The position numbers were made by a program, and so were the translations under genes. Under the pieces are notes generated by a model that made no database searches, was not told the DNA's origin, and saw only the letters and a list, made by a program, of their open reading frames with translations. A stretch of DNA of 64,000 nucleotides from Corynebacterium comes (GTDB lineage Bacteria; Actinomycetota; Actinomycetes; Mycobacteriales; Mycobacteriaceae): positions 2,604,001 to 2,668,000 of the forward strand of contig NZ_CP046453.1 of the NCBI RefSeq assembly GCF_009734405.1. Reading direction: 5' to 3'. Every line of letters starts with the position of its first letter. The stretch's first letter is position 1. Shown here in pieces: positions 18,704 to 27,726 of the stretch.

Positions 18704-19540
18704 TCAGAACCAGCGCTCCAGTACCTGCGCCACGCCGGCCTCCTCGTTGGTGGCGGTCACATGGTCGGCGGCGTCCTTGACCGAGTCGCGGGCGTTGCCC
18801 ATGGCGACCCCGGTTCCGGCCCAGAGGAGCATCTCGATGTCGTTGGGCATGTCGCCGAAGGCGATGACGTCCGTCTGGTCGATGCCGTGAAGCTTGGCCA
18901 GCGTGGACACCCCCAGCGCCTTGGTCACGCCGGGCGCGGCAACTTCGAGCAGGCCTTCGTTCATGGAGAAGGTCAGATGGGCGACATCAGCGTCAACGAG
19001 GGGGGCGAGGAGTTCGTACATCTCCGGCGCGCTGAGGAACTCGTTGCGCAGCAGCATCTTCACGGCCGGTTCTCCGATGACCTCGTGCTCGGGCAGGATC
19101 CCGTAGCCCTGGGCCTCCCAGGTGTGGAGGTAATCCGGGGAGATGACGAACATCTCCTCCTCCGGGTCGAAGGCCGAGACCCCGACGCGTTCACAACCGA
19201 TGGCCACGCCGCCGACATCGTGGAATGCCTTCCGGGCCAGGTCGAGGACCTCGCCCATCGTCTCCGGCTGCAGGGTGTGGGAGTGGAGCACCCGGTCGTT
19301 CGCCGAGTCGTAGAGCACCGCACCGTTGGCGGTGACGCACACCGGTCGGATGGGCAGCTGGTCAAGGACCGGGAAGATCCACCGGTGGGGCCGTCCGGTG
19401 GCCAGTGCCACCTCGGTACCTTCCCGGACAGCGCGGACCACCGCGTCACGGACCCGTGGCAGGATCCGTTCCTGCGAATTGAGCAGTGTGCCGTCGACGT
19501 CGCTGGCCACCAGTTTCGGTGTCGGCCCGAGAGTGTCCAT
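18704..19540 (-). CDS. HAD-superfamily (Cof-type) phosphatase
   Basis: 278 residues. Motif I is SDVDGTLL (about 13-20), motif II is seen in ALATGRPHR, and the late segment GDMPNDIEMLLWAG is the Cof-type motif IV with its acidic metal ligands. The cap domain between motifs II and III makes it class IIB, a group that dephosphorylates sugar phosphates and cofactors. The substrate cannot be predicted. It lies between glpK and the acyltransferase gene on the same strand, 11 bp after the latter, so the two are probably co-transcribed. Confidence 0.88.
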   Translation of the reverse strand: MDTLGPTPKLVASDVDGTLLNSQERILPRVRDAVVRAVREGTEVALATGRPHRWIFPVLDQLPIRPVCVTANGAVLYDSANDRVLHSHTLQPETMGEVLDLARKAFHDVGGVAIGCERVGVSAFDPEEEMFVISPDYLHTWEAQGYGILPEHEVIGEPAVKMLLRNEFLSAPEMYELLAPLVDADVAHLTFSMNEGLLEVAAPGVTKALGVSTLAKLHGIDQTDVIAFGDMPNDIEMLLWAGTGVAMGNARDSVKDAADHVTATNEEAGVAQVLERWF

Positions 19541-19551
19541 GGTGGTGGTCG

Positions 19552-20493
19552 CTACCTCCTGAATTTTTCCTTCATCGAATCGATGAAGGTCCGTGCGTTG
19601 CCGAGCGCCGCGTCGGCACGCCTGTCGAGTTTCGCCGCGGCCTTCTTCTCCCGCTTGGCCGCCTTGGCGGCACGGGCCCGGCTGTCGATCTCGGCGGCGT
19701 CGGCAAGCGTCGGTGCAGTGCCGCCCATGGCGGCGGGGATCCAGTATTCGCCGGCCGGGAAGGGACCGTAGGCGCGCTGGTAGTCGTCGCGGACGCGGTC
19801 GAGGAGGACCTGCATGGCGTCCTTGAGCCGCTGGATCGCCTCCTCCGGGTCGCCGCCCGGGTCGACAGGTTCGCCGACCCGGATGAACACCGGAGTGTTG
19901 GTGCGCCCCAGACGCTTGGGGTGGTCCTTGGTCCAGATCCGCTGGGAACCCCAGATGGCCATGGGGATCAGGGGGGTTCCGGCCTCGGCGGCGATACGGA
20001 CCGCACCGTTCTTGAACTCCTTGAGTTCGAAGGAACGCGAGATCGTGGCCTCCGGGAAGATGCCCACCAGCTGGCCGTCGCGCAGATGCGCCTCGGCTTC
20101 CTCACGGGATGACGCCCCGCTGGACCGGTCCACCGACACATGCTTCATTGCCCGCATGAGGGATCCCGCGACGGGAGTGTCGAAGATCTCCTTCTTGGCC
20201 ATGAACCTGACCAGCCGTCGGCCGCGCAGATGCGCCGGGATCCCCCCGAAGATGAAGTCGTAGTAGCCGGTGTGGTTGATCGCCAGCATCGCTCCCCCGG
20301 TGGTGGGGATGTTCTCCGCACCGAAGACGGTGATCCTGACGCCCTGGGCCCGGAGAATGGCCTTGACAATGCGGATGATGGTGCCGTTGTAGACCGGCTC
20401 CTTCGCTTCCGTGGGATGGTCCGGCACCTTCGCCAGGTCGACGGGCGCGTAGATCATCCCGCCCCGCTTCCCGAACTTTCGCTGATCCGCCAT
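19552..20493 (-). CDS. 1-acyl-sn-glycerol-3-phosphate acyltransferase-like protein
   Basis: 313 residues, PlsC/LPLAT superfamily. The catalytic HX4D box is NHTGYYDF and the acceptor-binding motif appears as FPEATISRSFELKEFKNGA, with PEA in place of the usual PEG. The C-terminal 60 residues are rich in Ala, Lys and Arg and look like a basic extension. It probably acylates lysophosphatidate or a related lipid acceptor at the membrane. The ATG follows the serS TAG by 2 bp, so it is expected to be translated from the serS message. Confidence 0.88.
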   Translation of the reverse strand: MADQRKFGKRGGMIYAPVDLAKVPDHPTEAKEPVYNGTIIRIVKAILRAQGVRITVFGAENIPTTGGAMLAINHTGYYDFIFGGIPAHLRGRRLVRFMAKKEIFDTPVAGSLMRAMKHVSVDRSSGASSREEAEAHLRDGQLVGIFPEATISRSFELKEFKNGAVRIAAEAGTPLIPMAIWGSQRIWTKDHPKRLGRTNTPVFIRVGEPVDPGGDPEEAIQRLKDAMQVLLDRVRDDYQRAYGPFPAGEYWIPAAMGGTAPTLADAAEIDSRARAAKAAKREKKAAAKLDRRADAALGNARTFIDSMKEKFRR

Positions 20494-20495
20494 CA

Positions 20496-21755
20496 CTACT
20501 TCCCCGGCTCGAGGATGTCCTTGCCCACGAAGGGGCGCAGGGCCTCAGGGACGACAACCGAGCCGTCGGCCTGCTGGTGGTTCTCCAGGATCGCCACCAG
20601 CCAGCGGGTGGTGGCCAGCGTGCCGTTGAGGGTGGCTGCGGTCTGGGTCTTACCCTCGGCGTCGCGGTAGCGGGTGTTCAGGCGACGGCCCTGGAAGGTG
20701 GTGCAGTTCGAGGTGGAGGTCAGCTCGCGGTAGGTCCCCTGGGTGGGCACCCATGCCTCGGTGTCGAACTTGCGGGCCGCGGAGGAACCGAGGTCGCCCC
20801 CGGCGACGTCGATGATGCGGTAGGGCACCTCGACGGCGGCGAGCATCTCGCGCTCCATGTTCAGCAGCGCCTGGTGCTGTTCCGCGGCCTCCTCCGGCCG
20901 GCAGTAGACGAACATCTCGAGCTTGTCGAACTGGTGGACACGCAGGATGCCGCGGGTGTCCCTGCCGTAGGAACCGGCCTCACGGCGGAAGCAGGAGGAC
21001 CAGCCGGTGTAACGGACAGGGCCCCGGGAAAGGTCGATGATCTCGTCCTTGTGGTAGCCGGCCAGGGCCACCTCGGAGGTGCCCACCAGGTAGAGGTCGT
21101 CGCGCTCGAGGTAGTAGATCTCATCCGAGTGCTCGCCGAGGAAACCGGTGCCGGCCATGATCTCCGGGCGCACGAGCACCGGGGGGATCATCAGCTGGAA
21201 GCCGGCCTCGCGGGCCTTCTGCGCGGCCAGCATCATCATGCCCAGCTGCAGGAACGCTCCGTCACCGGTGAGGTAGTAGAAGCGGGAGCCGCCGACCTTG
21301 GTGCCGCGCTCCATGTCGATCAGGTTCAGGCTGGTACCCAGCTCGAGATGGTCCCTCGGCTCGAAGTCGAAGGTCCTCGGTTCACCGACGTGCTCGAGGA
21401 CGACGAAGTCCTCCTCGCCACCGGCCGGCGCGCCTTCGACCACGTTGGAGATCCTGAACTGGATCTCGGCGACCTTCCCCTCCGCGGCCTTCTGCGCCTC
21501 CTCGGCCTCCTTGACCTTGGCCTTCAACTCGTTGGAACCTTCGAGCAGTGCCGGGCGGTCCGCCGGGGCGGCCTGGCCGATCTTCTTGCCGAAGGCCTTC
21601 TGTTCAGAGCGCAGCGCGTCCGCCGCCTGGATCGACGCGCGACGGGACTCGTCGGCGGCAATCAGCTGGTCGACCAGCTCAGGGTCCTCGCCACGGTTGA
21701 TCTGTGAGGCGCGGACGACATCGGGGTTCTCGCGGAGGAATTTGAGATCAATCAC
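20496..21755 (-). CDS. serS: Seryl-tRNA synthetase
   Basis: 419 residues, the normal bacterial length. An N-terminal antiparallel coiled-coil arm (about 30-110) precedes the class II catalytic core. Motif 2 contains [19 protein letters not shown] and motif 3 contains [29 protein letters not shown], typical of SerRS, is also there. It charges tRNA-Ser. The correct start is the GTG at 21755 ([11 protein letters not shown]), the conserved SerRS beginning; a longer open frame towards 21998 has no family similarity. TAGGCT lies 7 nt upstream of the GTG, suggesting a leaderless mRNA. Confidence 0.98.
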   Translation of the reverse strand: MIDLKFLRENPDVVRASQINRGEDPELVDQLIAADESRRASIQAADALRSEQKAFGKKIGQAAPADRPALLEGSNELKAKVKEAEEAQKAAEGKVAEIQFRISNVVEGAPAGGEEDFVVLEHVGEPRTFDFEPRDHLELGTSLNLIDMERGTKVGGSRFYYLTGDGAFLQLGMMMLAAQKAREAGFQLMIPPVLVRPEIMAGTGFLGEHSDEIYYLERDDLYLVGTSEVALAGYHKDEIIDLSRGPVRYTGWSSCFRREAGSYGRDTRGILRVHQFDKLEMFVYCRPEEAAEQHQALLNMEREMLAAVEVPYRIIDVAGGDLGSSAARKFDTEAWVPTQGTYRELTSTSNCTTFQGRRLNTRYRDAEGKTQTAATLNGTLATTRWLVAILENHQQADGSVVVPEALRPFVGKDILEPGK

Positions 21756-21762
21756 GGGTATC

Positions 21763-21768
21763 AGCCTA
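21763..21768 (-). promoter_or_regulatory. Candidate -10 of a leaderless serS promoter
   Basis: TAGGCT on the minus strand, then 7 nt, then the GTG start. There is no ribosome-binding site. Confidence 0.5.
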
Positions 21769-21843
21769 CCGCGCGGACCCGCCGCCCGTGCCGCGACCTG
21801 CGCACTCCCGCGGATGGCATTCGATGTGCCATTCGACTCCACT

Positions 21844-21866
21844 GGTAATAACCACCGGTCTAGGAT
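21844..21866 (+). promoter_or_regulatory. Promoter and possible operator of the GntR gene
   Basis: TAGGAT at 21861-21866 ends 6 nt before the ATG at 21873, consistent with a leaderless message. The overlapping GGTAATAACC at 21844-21853 has TGGT/ACCA arms, close in shape to HutC-type GntR sites, and could be an autoregulatory operator. Confidence 0.4.
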
Positions 21867-21872
21867 GGAACC

Positions 21873-22640
21873 ATGGCTGCAACGCCGCGCAGCACGCGCC
21901 AACCCGATCTGCCCGCCACCGAGATCACGGACGGGCCGGTACCGAAGCACGCACAGCTCCGCGCAATCCTCGAGGAGCTGTGCGACACCCGGCTGCACCC
22001 GGGTGACCTGCTCCCCGGCGAGCGGGTGCTGGAGGAGACCTACGGAGTCTCCCGCATCACCGTCCGCCGGGCGATCGGTGACCTGGTCATATCAGGTCGG
22101 TTGCGCCGCGCACGCGGCAAGGGCACCTTCGTGGCGCCGAACCCGCTGTTCTCACGCCTGCACCTGGCGTCCTTCAGCTCCGAGATGGAGGCCCAGAACG
22201 TGGCTGCCAGCTCGAAGATCCTGTCCTCCGCCCGGGCGACGGCACCGCAGGAGGTGCTGACGTTCTTCGGCGGGGACCCGCGGACGCCGCACACCCACCT
22301 GCGCCGCCTGCGACTCGGCGACGGCGAGCCGTACTCCATCGACGACGCCTGGTACAACGCCGAACACGTGCCTGATCTCCTGGAGAATGACGTCTACAAA
22401 TCCGTCTACTCGATCCTCGACGAGGACTACCAGGTCCCCGTCACGGAGGCCGACCAGGTGGTCACCGCGGTCAACGCAGATGACCGGACGGCATCGCTTC
22501 TCGACGTCGCGCCCGGCACCGCCCTGCTCCGGATCGTCCGACTCTCCCGTTCCCGTGAGCTGCCGGTGGAATGGTGTTCCTCGGTGTACCGGACCGACCG
22601 CTACCGCCTGAGCACACGCGTCACCCGCGTTGTGGAGTAG
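21873..22640 (+). CDS. farR: GntR-family (HutC/FarR subfamily) transcriptional regulator
   Basis: 255 residues. The N-terminal winged helix-turn-helix (about 25-95) includes [26 protein letters not shown] and the wing [13 protein letters not shown]. The C-terminal half is a UTRA effector domain containing [22 protein letters not shown]. The HutC/FarR subgroup responds to small carboxylates, sugars or acyl compounds. The location next to serS matches C. glutamicum FarR, a regulator linked to amino-acid metabolism, so the symbol is plausible but rests on position and subfamily. It is divergent from serS across 117 bp. Confidence 0.8.
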   Translation: MAATPRSTRQPDLPATEITDGPVPKHAQLRAILEELCDTRLHPGDLLPGERVLEETYGVSRITVRRAIGDLVISGRLRRARGKGTFVAPNPLFSRLHLASFSSEMEAQNVAASSKILSSARATAPQEVLTFFGGDPRTPHTHLRRLRLGDGEPYSIDDAWYNAEHVPDLLENDVYKSVYSILDEDYQVPVTEADQVVTAVNADDRTASLLDVAPGTALLRIVRLSRSRELPVEWCSSVYRTDRYRLSTRVTRVVE

Positions 22641-22676
22641 ATTTTCCGCCCTGCCCGGGTGCACAATGGGGGGACT

Positions 22677-23705
22677 ATGACGACCCGTACCGTCCGCTCA
22701 GCGGCAGCCGTGCGTATCGGCCTGGTGGCCGCGCTGGCCGCCGCCGTCGCCGTCGGCTCCTACGACTACTTCTCCGCCGCCGGTTCCGGCACATCCGCAT
22801 CCGGTGGCGGCACGTCGATCTCGGGTCCGGCCGTCCCCACCGACGGTGCCAACCCGACCGGTGTCGCCCCGTTCACCACGGCTGATGTCGGATCCTGCCT
22901 GACCTGGGACATCGCCGCAGACGGTACGGTGAGCAACTTCCAGCAGGCGGACTGCTCAGCTGAGCACCGCTTCGAGATCTCCGCCAGGGAGAACCTGGCC
23001 ACCTATCCGTCCTCGGAATTCGGCACGAATGCCACCATGCCGGATCTCACCCGCCAGGCACAGCTGCGTGAGGAGCTGTGCCACACCCCGACCATGCGTT
23101 ACCTGGGGGGACGATTCGATCCGGTGGGCCGCTACTCCATCGCCCCGATCCTGCCCTCCGCGGAGGCGTGGGCCGCGGGCGACCGGACGATGCTGTGCGG
23201 CGTCCAGGCGACTGATGCGGAGGGCACCTCGACGCTCACCGTCGGCGCCGCAGCGGAGCAGGACCAGGCGGTGGTCGCCGAGCCGGGGGCCTGTGTGTTC
23301 GTGGACGAGTCCCGTTCGTTGCGCACCGTGGACTGCGCGGCGGACCATCAACTGGAGACCACCCTCGTGGTGGATCTGGCGCCGGTGTTCCCGGAGGGCA
23401 CCCCGAGCATCGAGGACCAGGACAACCATCTGCGGGACGTGTGTTTCCAGGCCGCGATCGGCTACCTCGGTGAAGAGGAGAACCTCTACCAGTCCACCCT
23501 GCAGCCCTACTGGGGCACCCTGCAGGAGGTCTCGTGGGTCGGCGGGTCCCGGTCCGTGAACTGCTCCCTGGTCTTCGCCGACGCGGCCGGCGGCTTCGCC
23601 ACCCTCAACGGCACGGCCCGCGACGGTCGCGGGGGATTCACCATCAACGGCCAGCCCCCGGCGGAGCCGCCGCCGCGCAACCCTCTGCGCGAGCCCGGGG
23701 CGTAG
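22677..23705 (+). CDS. Septum-formation-family (Septum_form) membrane-anchored protein
   Basis: 342 residues. A single N-terminal hydrophobic helix (about 10-30, VRIGLVAALAAAVAVGSYDYF) anchors an extracytoplasmic domain. The body has two repeats of a cysteine-containing unit, VGSCLTWD...QADCSAEHRFEI and PGACVFVDE...TVDCAADHQLETT, the pattern of the actinobacterial Septum_form family in which paired cysteines form disulfides. Members are linked to cell division or envelope growth but their biochemistry is unknown. The ATG at 22677 follows a GGGGGGA ribosome-binding site; an upstream ATG in the same frame is less likely. A metallopeptidase gene follows. Confidence 0.82.
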   Translation: MTTRTVRSAAAVRIGLVAALAAAVAVGSYDYFSAAGSGTSASGGGTSISGPAVPTDGANPTGVAPFTTADVGSCLTWDIAADGTVSNFQQADCSAEHRFEISARENLATYPSSEFGTNATMPDLTRQAQLREELCHTPTMRYLGGRFDPVGRYSIAPILPSAEAWAAGDRTMLCGVQATDAEGTSTLTVGAAAEQDQAVVAEPGACVFVDESRSLRTVDCAADHQLETTLVVDLAPVFPEGTPSIEDQDNHLRDVCFQAAIGYLGEEENLYQSTLQPYWGTLQEVSWVGGSRSVNCSLVFADAAGGFATLNGTARDGRGGFTINGQPPAEPPPRNPLREPGA

Positions 23706-23722
23706 GCGGGGGGGGCCGCGTA

Positions 23723-24070
23723 GTGGTGCATGTCAGCGAAGAGCGTTTCGGCGACATGGTCGACGACGCCCTCGACCGCATACCCGAGGAATTCGCCCGC
23801 CGCATGACCAACGTCGTCGTGCTGGTGAGTGACTTCAACGAGGTCCAGCCGGAGATCCTCGGCCTCTACGAGGGGGTGTCGCTGACGGAGCGCACCTTCG
23901 ACCACACCGGTTTCCTGCCGGACGCGATCTCCATCTACAAGGGGGCACTCGAGGCACACTGCCACACCGAGGAGCAGCTGGCCGAGGAGGTCATGGTGAC
24001 CGTGTTCCATGAGGTCGGCCACTACTTCGGCATGGATGAGGAAGCCCTGCACCGCCTGGGCTGGGGCTGA
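23723..24070 (+). CDS. Small zinc metallopeptidase-like protein (PF06262 family)
   Basis: 115 residues. The C-terminal half carries the zincin motif FHEVGHYFGMDEEAL, that is HExxH plus a downstream acidic residue, as in the family of short cytosolic metallopeptidase-like proteins found across actinobacteria. No signal peptide or membrane helix is present. The family's substrates are unknown. I use the GTG at 23723, preceded by a G-rich ribosome-binding site; a second GTG three bases later is equally possible. It starts 17 bp after the septum-formation gene and probably shares its transcript. Confidence 0.85.
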   Translation: MVHVSEERFGDMVDDALDRIPEEFARRMTNVVVLVSDFNEVQPEILGLYEGVSLTERTFDHTGFLPDAISIYKGALEAHCHTEEQLAEEVMVTVFHEVGHYFGMDEEALHRLGWG

Positions 24071-24088
24071 GCCTTCCTCCCGGATCGA

Positions 24089-24775
24089 TCAGATCTGGTG
24101 CTCGACGTCGGCCCAGCGCACGAGGTTCCACTCCCCGAAGGGCCGGTCGCCCGGTTCCAGGACGATGAAACGGCAGTTACCCAGATATCCGGCGAAGGCG
24201 AAGTCGGGGTCGACGCCCGCGGCGTGGGTGGCCATGGTGCGGATCGCCGCGCCGTGACTGACCACGAGGACGTCCCTGTCCGCGCCGGTGCCCAGGTGCG
24301 TTTCCGCGAGGTTCTCCATGACCGGCCGATAGCGGTTCATCAGCTCGACATAGGTCTCGCCGCCGGGGATCCGCGCAGTGCCGTCTGCGTCGAGCCAGCC
24401 GCGGAGAGCCGTGGCATAGGAACGGTGTGCGCCATCGTCGGCGAGCATCTCGTGGTCGCCTGCGAAGATCTCGTGGAGGCCCACTTCGACGTCGATACGC
24501 ATCTGGTGCTCCCGGAGCCCGGCGGTCTGCTCGAATGCGTTCATCGCCAGGACCGCGGTCTGCTGGGCCCGCAGCGCCACGGAACTGACGACCGCCTCCA
24601 GCCTTCCCGCTGAACCATTGCCGGCGCCGCAGTACTCGACGAGTTCGGCGCCGACGTTCCACGCCTGGTTGCGTCCCGTGTCGGTGAGTTCGGCGCCCGG
24701 CGGCCGGGTGTCCAGCCTGCGGGCGACGTTGCTGTAGGTCTGTCCGTGGCGCAGGAGAATGAGTCGTCCGGTCAT
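24089..24775 (-). CDS. Phosphoglycerate mutase-family phosphatase
   Basis: 228 residues, histidine phosphatase superfamily. The phosphorylated His is in LLRHGQTYSN (about 9-14), a conserved Arg follows in ARRLDTRPPG, and the second His is in VVSHGAAIR near residue 170. Glycolytic mutases are longer and better conserved; this cofactor-dependent-like protein is more likely a phosphatase of unknown substrate. The ATG at 24775 lies 7 bp after the pheA stop, so the two form an operon; this neighbouring pair is conserved in corynebacteria. Confidence 0.88.
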   Translation of the reverse strand: MTGRLILLRHGQTYSNVARRLDTRPPGAELTDTGRNQAWNVGAELVEYCGAGNGSAGRLEAVVSSVALRAQQTAVLAMNAFEQTAGLREHQMRIDVEVGLHEIFAGDHEMLADDGAHRSYATALRGWLDADGTARIPGGETYVELMNRYRPVMENLAETHLGTGADRDVLVVSHGAAIRTMATHAAGVDPDFAFAGYLGNCRFIVLEPGDRPFGEWNLVRWADVEHQI

Positions 24776-24782
24776 GGCGGTC

Positions 24783-25730
24783 CTAGAGTTCCTTTCCTTC
24801 ACGCGCGGCGCTCACCCAGGCGGTGGCGCGCCGGAGTCGGGCAAGGTCGGTGACGAGCGCCTCCTCCCGACCGCCGCGGCCCGGGGTGGGCCAGGAACCG
24901 AGGTAGGTGATGTCCTCGGCGCGCAGCCACAGTGCACGCAGGGCCTCGGCGAGCGGGACGTCGTCGATGTGCCCGACGAGGTCGGCGTAGAAGTGGTACG
25001 TGCCGAACTCCCGGCGCGTCGGCCGTGACTCGATGCGGCTGAGGGAGACCCCGCGCAGGGAAAACTCGGTCAGCGCCCCGACGAGGGTGCCCGGTTCATT
25101 GGGCAGCGTGAACACGACGGTGGTCTGGTCGGAACCGGTACGCGGCGTGGGCACTCCGCGTGGCCCGACGACGACGAAACGGGTGCGGGCCCCGGCCACG
25201 TCGGCCACGCCCTTCTCCACCACGTCCAGGCCGAAGAGCACGGCGGCGCGGTCCGGGGCCGCGGCGGCGTCGGCCCGTCCTTCGGCGACCGCCTCCGCGG
25301 CTGCGGCGTTGGAGGAGGCAGGGAGGAACTGTGCGTCGGGGATGTTGGCCGCCAGCCACTTACGGACCTGCTGGTGGGCGACCGGGTGGGTGGCGAAGGT
25401 CTTCACGTCCGCCAGCTGCACGCCGGGGCGGACCATGATGGAGAAGGCGATCTGGATCTCCAGCTCGTGGTAGATCTGCACGCCGCCGCCCTCGACCAGC
25501 GCATCGAAGGTGGAGGTCACCGCGCCGTCCACGGAGTTCTCGATGGCCACGCACGCGAACTGGGCGCGTCCCTCCCGCACCGCCTCGAGTGCCTCGCGCG
25601 GCGAACTGACGGGCAGCTGCGCAACATGCTTCGGCCCGAAGGCCCCGGCGGCCGCGAAGCGGAGCAGTGCGGCCTCGGTGAATGTGCCGGCGGGACCGAG
25701 GTAGGCGACGGTGACGGTGGGTTCAGTCAT
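24783..25730 (-). CDS. pheA: Prephenate dehydratase
   Basis: 315 residues. The N-terminal dehydratase domain contains GPAGTFTEAA, ENSVDGAVTSTFDAL and the catalytic Thr-Arg-Phe in GARTRFVVVG (about 180-190). The C-terminal ACT domain (about 200-280) contains GALTEFSLRGVSLSRIESRP, the phenylalanine-binding segment, so feedback inhibition by phenylalanine is expected. It converts prephenate to phenylpyruvate in phenylalanine synthesis. There is no chorismate mutase domain, as usual in this group. TAGGCT lies 7 nt before the ATG; the divergent amidase promoter is in the same 34-bp gap. Confidence 0.97.
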   Translation of the reverse strand: MTEPTVTVAYLGPAGTFTEAALLRFAAAGAFGPKHVAQLPVSSPREALEAVREGRAQFACVAIENSVDGAVTSTFDALVEGGGVQIYHELEIQIAFSIMVRPGVQLADVKTFATHPVAHQQVRKWLAANIPDAQFLPASSNAAAAEAVAEGRADAAAAPDRAAVLFGLDVVEKGVADVAGARTRFVVVGPRGVPTPRTGSDQTTVVFTLPNEPGTLVGALTEFSLRGVSLSRIESRPTRREFGTYHFYADLVGHIDDVPLAEALRALWLRAEDITYLGSWPTPGRGGREEALVTDLARLRRATAWVSAAREGKEL

Positions 25731-25737
25731 GTCTGCC

Positions 25738-25757
25738 AGCCTAGACAGTCGTATTCT
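25738..25757. promoter_or_regulatory. Back-to-back leaderless promoters of pheA and the amidase gene
   Basis: On the minus strand TAGGCT (25738-25743) is 7 nt from the pheA ATG; on the plus strand TATTCT (25752-25757) is 7 nt from the amidase ATG. The whole divergent gap is only 34 bp, so each -35 region must lie in or near the other gene. Confidence 0.5.
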
Positions 25758-25764
25758 GGTCCGC

Positions 25765-26991
25765 ATGACCACTTCCCTGCGCGATCTCGCCGCATCGCTG
25801 CGCTGCGGTGAGGTGACGGCGGTGGAGCAGGTCGAGGAACTCGCGGAGCGTCTGTCGGGGCTCACCGGCACCGAGCACGGTTTCTCCCACCTGGCGCTCG
25901 AGCAGGCCCACGAACAGGCGGAACGGGCGGACATGGTCACCACCGCGCAACGCGGCCGCCTCCATGGCCTGCTCATCCCCGTCAAGGATCTCTCCAACGT
26001 GCGCGGCATGCCCACGACCTTCGGCTCCGTGCACCGCACCCGCCGCGCCGAGGCCACAGACACCGTCCCGCAGGCGTTTCTCGACGCCGGCGCCATCATC
26101 CCCGGCAAGTCCTCCGCCGCCGAGCTGGGTCTGATGATCTACACGGAACCGCCCGGCCTCGCCGCCCCCGACAACCCGCTGTGGCCCGGTCACACCCCGG
26201 CCGGTTCCTCGGGTGGTGCGGCAGTGCTGGTGGCGCGCGGAATCCTGCCCGCCGCGCACGCCTCCGACGGCGGCGGATCCATCCGCGTCCCCGCCGCGGC
26301 CTGTGGAGTCGTCGGTTTCAAGCCTTCCGCACCCCGGCTGGCGGCGCAGGGTTTCATCACCCGCACGCTCGACGACACCGCCTTCCTCCACCGCCTCTCC
26401 CCTGAGCCCGGTCGCCGCCGCATTGGTGTGCTCACCCAGCCGCTCTTCGCCGGCTCCCCCGTGGATGATGTCCACCTGCGCGCCGTGGACGCGGCCGCCG
26501 CCACGTTGCGGGAGGCCGGCCACGACGTCGTCGAGGTCCACCCCTACCCCTCCGCCGAGGAAACCTTCGACGCTTTCACCACCATCTTCACCGCGAAACT
26601 CGTCGGCCTGCCCGGCCCCGCGGAGGATCTCGTCGGGTGGCTGCGCGCCCACGGCCGGGCCATCAGCAGCAACCGCCTCGCCGCCGCCGACAGGCACGCC
26701 GACCACCTCGGCCGCCACCTCGCCGGGTACTGGGGCGTCGACGCCCTGCTCACCCCCATGACCACGACCGATCCCCCAGCCATCGGCCATTTCGCGCTTC
26801 TGCGCCCGGCCGAGAATTTCCTCGAGCAGACCCGCTGGTCACCGTGGGGATCGCTCTTCAACATGACCGGCCACGCCGCAGTGTCCGTCCCCTGGCCTGT
26901 CCCCGGTCGCCCGCCCGTCGGCGTGCACCTCGGTTCCCTCACGCTTTCCGACGCCGCCCTGCTCTCCCTCGCCCGGGAACTCCACGAATGA
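25765..26991 (+). CDS. Amidase signature-family hydrolase
   Basis: 408 residues. The Ser-cisSer-Lys triad is visible: Lys in IPVKDLSNV (about 78), the GSSGG region [12 protein letters not shown] with the cis-Ser, and the nucleophile in [14 protein letters not shown] (about 174). The best guess is hydrolysis of a small carboxamide; the substrate cannot be inferred and a GatA role is unlikely because gatB and gatC are absent here and the length is short. It overlaps the next gene by ATGA, so the two are translationally coupled. Confidence 0.88.
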   Translation: MTTSLRDLAASLRCGEVTAVEQVEELAERLSGLTGTEHGFSHLALEQAHEQAERADMVTTAQRGRLHGLLIPVKDLSNVRGMPTTFGSVHRTRRAEATDTVPQAFLDAGAIIPGKSSAAELGLMIYTEPPGLAAPDNPLWPGHTPAGSSGGAAVLVARGILPAAHASDGGGSIRVPAAACGVVGFKPSAPRLAAQGFITRTLDDTAFLHRLSPEPGRRRIGVLTQPLFAGSPVDDVHLRAVDAAAATLREAGHDVVEVHPYPSAEETFDAFTTIFTAKLVGLPGPAEDLVGWLRAHGRAISSNRLAAADRHADHLGRHLAGYWGVDALLTPMTTTDPPAIGHFALLRPAENFLEQTRWSPWGSLFNMTGHAAVSVPWPVPGRPPVGVHLGSLTLSDAALLSLARELHE

Positions 26992-27716
26992 AACGGCGCC
27001 TGCACACCGAGATCCTCATCGTCGTGGCCCTCACCTTCGGCATCTCCGGGATCCGGGCGCTCCTGCGCCTCGCTGACGCGCTCATCGACCCCCGCCCCCT
27101 CGACGAGCAGCAGGTCGCCCTCCACCAGACCCTGTCCCACAGTCCCTGGATCGACCTCGGTCTCCAGCTGGCCTCCGCCGCCACCCTTCTCGCCTACGGC
27201 GCGCTGGCTCTCCACCTGCTCGCCGGTGACGTCCGTTTCACCCGCCCCGACCTCAGGGACCTCGGGTGGGGTGCAGGCTTGGCGGCGGTCATCGGCATCC
27301 CCGGGCTCGCGTTCTATGCGACGGCGGTGCACTTCGGCCTGTCGCGGGAGGTGATCCCCACCACTCTCAACCACCCCTGGACCGAGGTCCCCGTCCTGCT
27401 CGTCTGGTCCTTCGCCAACGCCTTCGGCGAGGAGATGGTGGTGGTGATGTACCTGCTCACCCGTCTCCGGCAACTGGGGTGGGGGTTGCCCGCAGCGCTG
27501 GCAGCCTCCAGTGCGCTGCGCGGCAGCTACCACCTCTACCAGGGAATTTCCGCCGGCTTCGGCAACATCGTCATGGGGCTGCTCTACGGCTGGTTCTACT
27601 GGCGCACAGGACGGGTCTGGCCGCTCGTCATCGCACACTTCCTCATCGACGCCGTCGCCTTCGTCGGCTACACCGCCCTCGGTGGGGACCTCTCATGGCT
27701 GGGGTTGACTGACTAG
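26988..27716 (+). CDS. CPBP-family intramembrane metalloprotease-like protein
   Basis: 242 residues with about six to seven membrane helices. The ABI/CPBP motifs are present: the EE pair in NAFGEEMVVVMYLL (about 145), then GSYHLYQG, and the His in VIAHFLIDAVAFV near the C terminus. The family includes CAAX prenyl proteases and bacteriocin self-immunity proteins; in actinobacteria most members are uncharacterised. Coupled by ATGA to the amidase gene. I see no bacteriocin or prenylated substrate gene nearby. Confidence 0.87.
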   Translation: MKRRLHTEILIVVALTFGISGIRALLRLADALIDPRPLDEQQVALHQTLSHSPWIDLGLQLASAATLLAYGALALHLLAGDVRFTRPDLRDLGWGAGLAAVIGIPGLAFYATAVHFGLSREVIPTTLNHPWTEVPVLLVWSFANAFGEEMVVVMYLLTRLRQLGWGLPAALAASSALRGSYHLYQGISAGFGNIVMGLLYGWFYWRTGRVWPLVIAHFLIDAVAFVGYTALGGDLSWLGLTD

Positions 27717-27719
27717 TCT
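27714..27719 (+). promoter_or_regulatory. Candidate -10 of a leaderless LCP-gene promoter
   Basis: TAGTCT overlaps the stop codon of the CPBP gene and is followed by 7 nt and the ATG at 27727. No ribosome-binding site is seen. Confidence 0.45.
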
Positions 27720-27726
27720 GATTCTC

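Noticed and set aside
21756..21998. N-terminal extension of serS
   Set aside because: Not similar to any SerRS; the canonical start is the GTG at 21755 with a -10 hexamer 7 nt upstream.
26988..27716. CPBP protease as bacteriocin immunity gene
   Set aside because: No bacteriocin precursor, modification or export gene is nearby; the gene is coupled to an amidase.
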